This document shows, one piece after another, positions 59,598-64,000 of a stretch of 64,000 bases of DNA; within the stretch, counting starts at the first letter, position 1; each line of letters starts with the position of its first letter. Under the pieces are notes generated by a model, which saw only the letters and a program-made list of their open reading frames with translations, had not been told where the DNA came from and ran no database searches. A program made the position numbers and the translations under genes. Source of the DNA: Strongyloides papillosus (Eukaryota > Nematoda > Chromadorea > Rhabditida > Strongyloididae); the NCBI GenBank assembly GCA_005656395.1, contig SRSI01000033.1:166410-230409 (forward strand). Reading direction: 5' to 3'.

Positions 59598-60158
59598 TAT
59601 GAATCAAAGAGGTTATTTATAAATGCTATTTAGTAATAATATAAAATTTATTTGAATGTTATGCCAATTAGTAATAAATTAATAATTATTATTGATAAAC
59701 TATATTAATATGTTTGCTTCATAATCTAGAAAAAACTAGCATTAATATATTTGGGGAAATGTAGCTTTATCAATATACACTTGTACCATTTAATTTTATT
59801 TAAAATTCTATGCACCTCAATAAATACTCAATACAAAAGGTGAAGAGCACCTAATTTCACAAAAATTAGGATATTCTTTACGCTAGTCTTATCAAACATA
59901 AATGCAGTGAATATACATTTAACTTCGTTTTTTTCTTTGGAGTACTTGTTCTTAACATTAATCTTAATATTATATAAAGATAAAAAATGATAAACGGTTA
60001 TTTGTAAGAGAAGTAATATTCAATGTCACATACAATCTTGAGATAAAATATAAACAACTTATTGATGATATATTCACACAATACCATATTTAAAAAAAAT
60101 TACTAAATTTTAACAACCAGAAATTTTTATAATCTCTACTTTTCTATCATTAAATATA
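59598..60158. other. upstream spacer of the hypothetical gene
   Basis: No gene or repeat recognised. Confidence 0.4.
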
Positions 60159-60160
60159 CA

Positions 60161-60640
60161 CAGAAAAAAATGGGAATAATTTTGACAATTCAAGGAAAAA
60201 TGCAAAAAATTTCCCACCTATTAAAAAAATCAACATTTATTCAAATTTTAAAATTATCAAGAGACAGCAAAATGTTTTAAGCGATGAAAAATATTAGGAT
60301 GTCGCAAAATTTTGCTGTTTTTTTACCAATATACATATGTTTTATATTTTAAGTAATTTAACTTTTATTTAATCTTAATGTTTTTGATATAGTTAAATTT
60401 TATTTATTTGGCGATTCACCTTCAAATTTATATAAGATACAATAAAAATATTAAAAATTACCTCCCACAAAAATAACAATTTTTCTATTATTAACAATAA
60501 AATATAAGACTAATAAAATGCTTCTCAAGCACTTTCACTTAAACCCCTAAAATTTTTACAATATTAATATATTAGAATATAAAATTTCTTAATATTTTGG
60601 GATTACAAAATAATTTCCCAATTATTGCTGCTTATTATAA
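60161..60640. mobile_element. diverged relative of the 6.2-kb TIR element
   Basis: The left end, CACAGAAAAAAATGGGAATA next to TA, is followed by a TTTCCCACC palindrome partner. Sequence like TTTATTCAAATTTTAAAATTA and TAGGATGTCGCAAAA comes next, the same order as the right arm of 6203-7363. A possible right end with TGGGAAATTATTTTG on the minus strand lies near 60625. The right boundary is approximate. Confidence 0.45.
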
Positions 60641-61470
60641 AATGAATATGGCTTTATACCAGGTCAAACAAAAACATTGACAAAACTTAAATAATTATAA
60701 TCCCCATTATTTGACTGATATATCTATCAAAATAAAAAAGTTTTTAAATATTTCTAAATAATGATTTTATTTACGTGTTAATAAAATAACATTTAATCTT
60801 AGAACTAAAGTTATATAAATAAGATATGTGCTTATTTTTAAATTTTAATTATATTGTTATGTACAGCTCAAATTTAAAGGTAATTGTTTTTATAATTTTA
60901 AAAAGCTAAGGAACACACAATGATTATTTAAAAAAATTGTCTATTAATTAAATATTTAGGATGTCACTTTCTAAACCATTAATAATAATTTTTTTGTTTA
61001 AATTGCGGCAACGCATGTAAACAATCAAAAAAATAATAGTTCATTTTTTTAATTCATAGTTAATTAACCAAATATATATAAATTAAAAAAAAAATTGATA
61101 AATATTCAATGTTTTGTAGTAAATTTTAAGAATTAATAAATATTATTTTATGATTTAGAATTACCGTTACTATAAACTAAGTATATTTAAATTTTTTTTT
61201 AAATTTTAGGAATTAAAAGATCTTGTCTTTTGGAAATTTTATACTAACGATTTTGTATATTTTAAAAGCACAAAAATAAATTCTTTCTACAATATTTTTT
61301 TATAAAATTGGTGAATATTATAGAGCATTATGTTTTTTTAAAAAAGTGCTAACATTCCTATAAGAATTGAAAAAGGTTAGATGTATTTTCTCAGATTAAA
61401 AGTACTTTTAGTAATATATACGTTTTTTTTAAAAATTTTTATTAGGCATCATACATTGTAGTATATGCTA
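60641..61470. other. no gene seen
   Basis: Very AT-rich, nothing recognised. Confidence 0.4.
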
Positions 61471-61475
61471 AAATA

Positions 61476-61612
61476 GGGAAGGCCGGGTTCACGAGCAAGC
61501 AACGACAGACGAGGCGATTTTTCTGCAAAAAAAAACATCGGCTTCGCCTAAAAACACCAGCCTAGCGGGCAAGCAGGTCACGAGCGAAGCGAGTTGGGCT
61601 GCTTGTTAACCA
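61476..61612. other. GC-rich island with short palindromes
   Basis: About 135 bases of near-even base composition in surroundings of roughly 20 percent GC. It contains the palindromic CGAGCGAAGCGAG, the stem-like CGGCTTCGCC, and repeated GGTTCACGAGC / GGTCACGAGC motifs. There is no open frame and no tRNA-like folding that I can see. Confidence 0.6.
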
Positions 61613-61887
61613 ATTATTGGAAAATATGACTTTTGAAATTTTATAACTTTTATTAATGATATATATTAAATAAAGATTAATTCAGGTCTTTCAAAATGTT
61701 AAAAGATTAATAATATGATATATAAATTAAAAACCTTGCTTTAATCTGAAATGTCTCTTTTACCGGAAAAACAAGTGAAAAATAAAAAAAGTTATCATTT
61801 TTAAATCTTATCTTTATTAATAATCAAGTAATAACTACTTTTTTCTAAGTTTTGGTTTTATATTAGTTTTATTAATACAATTTTTCA

Positions 61888-62875
61888 ATGAAAATTATTA
61901 AAGAAAATTACGATTTATTGGTACCAAGATATATTGTTCCAGATATTAAATTTCAAGATTATCAAACATTTTTTCTTTGTTTCATAGCACTCATACCAAA
62001 AATGTATTTTTTAATCGATGTTTAAAATACAAAATTTTATAACTGCAGAAATATTTCGAGTATATGATGGTTATCATGTCATTCGAATATATTGTCGCTT
62101 CTATTGTACATATATTATTTTATGGTTATCTTATTTTTTGTTATCACAGTAATTATAATGTCCATGTGAAACATTGTAGAAAGTTTGGAGATTTTGATCT
62201 TACGATTGGTCAAATACTAATTATAACTCCATTTTATCTTCATTTTTTGCCGTTTTTGGCATTAGATATTAAATAAGAAGTCAAAATATTTATGATACTG
62301 TTTATAATAATTATAATTATATCAATGTTACCAGTTTTATATATGATGTTTGGACAACTTTTTGAAATAAATATTTATTTTGTATCAAAAAGTTGTTGTG
62401 GTTATAAAATTGTTAGTGAATTACCATTTCATAATGAAGTTTTATATTGTGATATATTTTTATGTTTATACTACAATTTATTTTAATTTTTATTAATTAT
62501 ATTTTCTACTTTAATGTTGTTAAGAAGATGTATGATAATAAAAATAGTAAAGGATCAATAATAGAATGTAAAAGGACTATTAAAGGATTAATTGCACAAG
62601 GAGTTTTTATAGTGATTTTTCATGTTCCTTTATTTTGTTACTTACTTTATTGTCATATAAGTTAGTTTATACTATTTTTAAAATATTTTTTTAGCGTTCA
62701 ATGAAATTGATTATCTAGAGATTCCATTTTACTTTCTCTGTTATTTGGATATAGTGTCAATATCTTTTTCACACTGTTTGTAATTGAAGACCTCAGAATA
62801 AAAATATTAGAAGATTTTGGTATAAACGTTAGTAATAATAAAGTGAAATCTATTTTTTTAGAAATAGTCAAATAA
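61888..62875 (+). pseudogene. serpentine chemoreceptor pseudogene
   Basis: Exon 1 is 61888-62019 and exon 2 starts at 62049 after a 29-base intron. Hydrophobic segments follow in order (FEYIVASIVHILFYGYLIF; ILIITPFYLHFLPFLAL; MILFIIIIIISMLPVLYMM; FILQFILIFINYIFYF; GVFIVIFHVPLFCYLLYC). A last exon from 62695 ends with FVIEDLRIKILEDFG. The frame is broken by an in-frame TAA at 62274, a frameshift in a T run at about 62455, and another at about 62770. The order of segments and the final ED-L-RxKI motif fit a nematode 7TM chemoreceptor. The subfamily is not determined. Confidence 0.65.
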
Positions 62876-63590
62876 TACCATAATTTATTTCGAATTCAAC
62901 TTAAATCAAATTTTTGAATTAATCATAGTTCATTTTTCTGTATTTTATCAATGGATACAATTAATCAAATGAAGAAAGATATTTTTATCAAATAAATAAC
63001 CTTTTTCTACGTCTTACCATTTTTTTTGAAAAACTGTCAATTTATAGTAAATTACAAATCATTTTAAGATTGCACATAATTTTATAAATAAAAGTTTACT
63101 TTAATTTTATTTACCTTGTTTAAATAGTCCATCAACTTCACATGTTATCTTAAATACAATTCTCAAATTTTTCTATTATTTGCGATTTAACTATATTAAT
63201 TCTAAAAGTATTTGAATATTTAAATTTTTTTCAAAGAATTACGTTACTTCAAATCTTTATCAGAAGATTTATAAGAAATTTGGTCTATCGGATTATTCTT
63301 TAATATGCAGTAGCATTTTAAAAAATAGGTTAATAACCAATTAATATAAAATAGGATATTAAAAAATTGATAAAGCTCAAATAATGACATCTTTTCTACT
63401 TAATAAAGATTAATTGCGCTGGGAGAAAATAATAAAAGTATATCAATGTGATATGAAAGTTAAAACATCATCTTTCAATCTGAGATACTTTTTATCTGGT
63501 ATTAATATAAATGATAATAAATTATCATTATTAAAGTTTATTCTTTGCTATAATCAAGAAATAAATTTTTTTTTATAATTTTATTTTTTA
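62876..63590. other. spacer before the mariner element
   Basis: No gene recognised. It ends in a TA target dinucleotide at 63589-63590. Confidence 0.4.
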
Positions 63591-64000
63591 TTAGGTTGTT
63601 CAATTGAGAATGTCGCTTTTTGACAGTCAACTTCAAAATGTTATAACTCAGTCAACAATTAATATTTTTATTTAAAGTAGGTACCGTTACAATCAACACA
63701 TTGTTGCCAACGTGATACGAGTTTATTCATGCCATTTGAATAAAAACTCCGGTCTCTAGAATCCAAAAACTCCAAGACGTCATTTTTCAGGTCATCAGAT
63801 TTGGAGAATTTTTTCTGACGCAAATGAAGCTCTAATTTCTTGAATAAGTGGTAATCCGTTGAAGACAAGTCCGGTGAATAAGGAGAATGTGGCAGAGTTT
63901 CATATCCCAATTCGGTTAGTTTCTGCACCGTGATTCTTAAAATGTGAGGTTTGGCATTATCATGAAATAGTATTGGAGCTCTTCTGTTGATCAATGCAGG
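63591..64000 (-). mobile_element. mariner-type transposon, 3' part, runs off the window
   Basis: The outer end TTAGGTTGTTCAATTGAGAA follows a TA dinucleotide, as in mariner terminal repeats. The transposase frame enters from the right edge. About 70 bases of untranslated sequence lie between its stop and the terminus. Confidence 0.85.
63668..64000 (-). CDS. mariner transposase, C-terminal part (partial)
   Basis: The frame is open to the window edge and stops at 63668. It contains HDNAKPH followed by SPYSPDLSSTDYHLFKKLE. The aspartates of HDNA and STDYHLF are separated by 34 residues, the D34D signature of the mariner catalytic triad (the first Asp is outside the window). The C-terminal WQQCVDCNGTYF is also typical. 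No frameshift is visible in the part shown, so the copy may be young. It should catalyse cut-and-paste transposition at TA sites if the rest is intact. Confidence 0.92.
   Translation of the reverse strand, partial: PALINRRAPILFHDNAKPHILRITVQKLTELGYETLPHSPYSPDLSSTDYHLFKKLELHLRQKKFSKSDDLKNDVLEFLDSRDRSFYSNGMNKLVSRWQQCVDCNGTYFK

Noticed and set aside
61476..61612. GC island as a tRNA or rRNA gene
   Set aside because: No cloverleaf arrangement or A/B boxes, and no rRNA-like sequence that I recognise.
1..64000. CRISPR arrays, operons with ribosome binding sites, bacterial terminators
   Set aside because: Genes have spliceosomal introns and eukaryotic domain types. No spaced direct repeats of CRISPR type were seen.

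Overview
The window is very AT-rich eukaryotic DNA with tiny introns (about 29-55 bases in most genes, GT..AG), short compact genes, supplementary-type nuclear receptors, serpentine chemoreceptors, a mariner element, and above all a large array of astacin metalloproteases with the layout signal peptide - short pro-segment - astacin - EGF - CUB. This combination points to a parasitic nematode of the Strongyloides/Parastrongyloides group. The species is not decided from sequence alone.

Layout: (1) 1-7.4 kb is gene-poor. It holds a decayed DEAH-helicase relic and several inverted-repeat (TIR) elements, one nested in another. (2) 7.4-8.8 kb is an astacin-like gene whose zinc site is destroyed (a pseudoprotease). 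(3) 10.2-12.2 kb is a C2H2 zinc-finger gene. (4) 13.8-43.0 kb is the astacin array: one + strand gene (13.8 kb); six - strand genes of one subfamily (15.9, 17.8, 19.7, 24.9, 27.3, 30.8 kb) that share a three-exon front end; and three + strand tandem copies (34.0, 37.5, 41.6 kb) of a second subfamily. Copies are at several stages of decay: one is split by a 613-bp insertion, one has two frameshifts, one has a broken exon 2 and one has a frameshift in its signal-peptide exon. (5) 44.5-45.9 kb has a secreted or membrane acidic protein and a cystatin. (6) 46.7-48.7 kb is a nuclear hormone receptor on the - strand. (7) 53.3-54.7 kb has two paralogous small secreted proteins of unknown family. (8) 55.8-62.9 kb has three serpentine (7TM) receptor loci, two of them broken, and a hypothetical gene on the - strand. 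(9) The right edge is a mariner transposase running off the window.

Working together: the secreted astacins, the cystatin and the small secreted proteins form a block of predicted excreted/secreted products of the kind known to be expanded in Strongyloides parasitic stages. The array evolves by tandem duplication, gene conversion (a tract of about 640 bp, nearly identical between the 34 kb and 41.6 kb copies) and transposon damage. The most unusual observation is a pair of introns, in two divergent astacin genes, that are homologous almost end to end and share a 40-base perfect core, yet sit at different codons of the EGF domain. One is flanked by a 6-base direct repeat. This looks like a mobile or copied intron.
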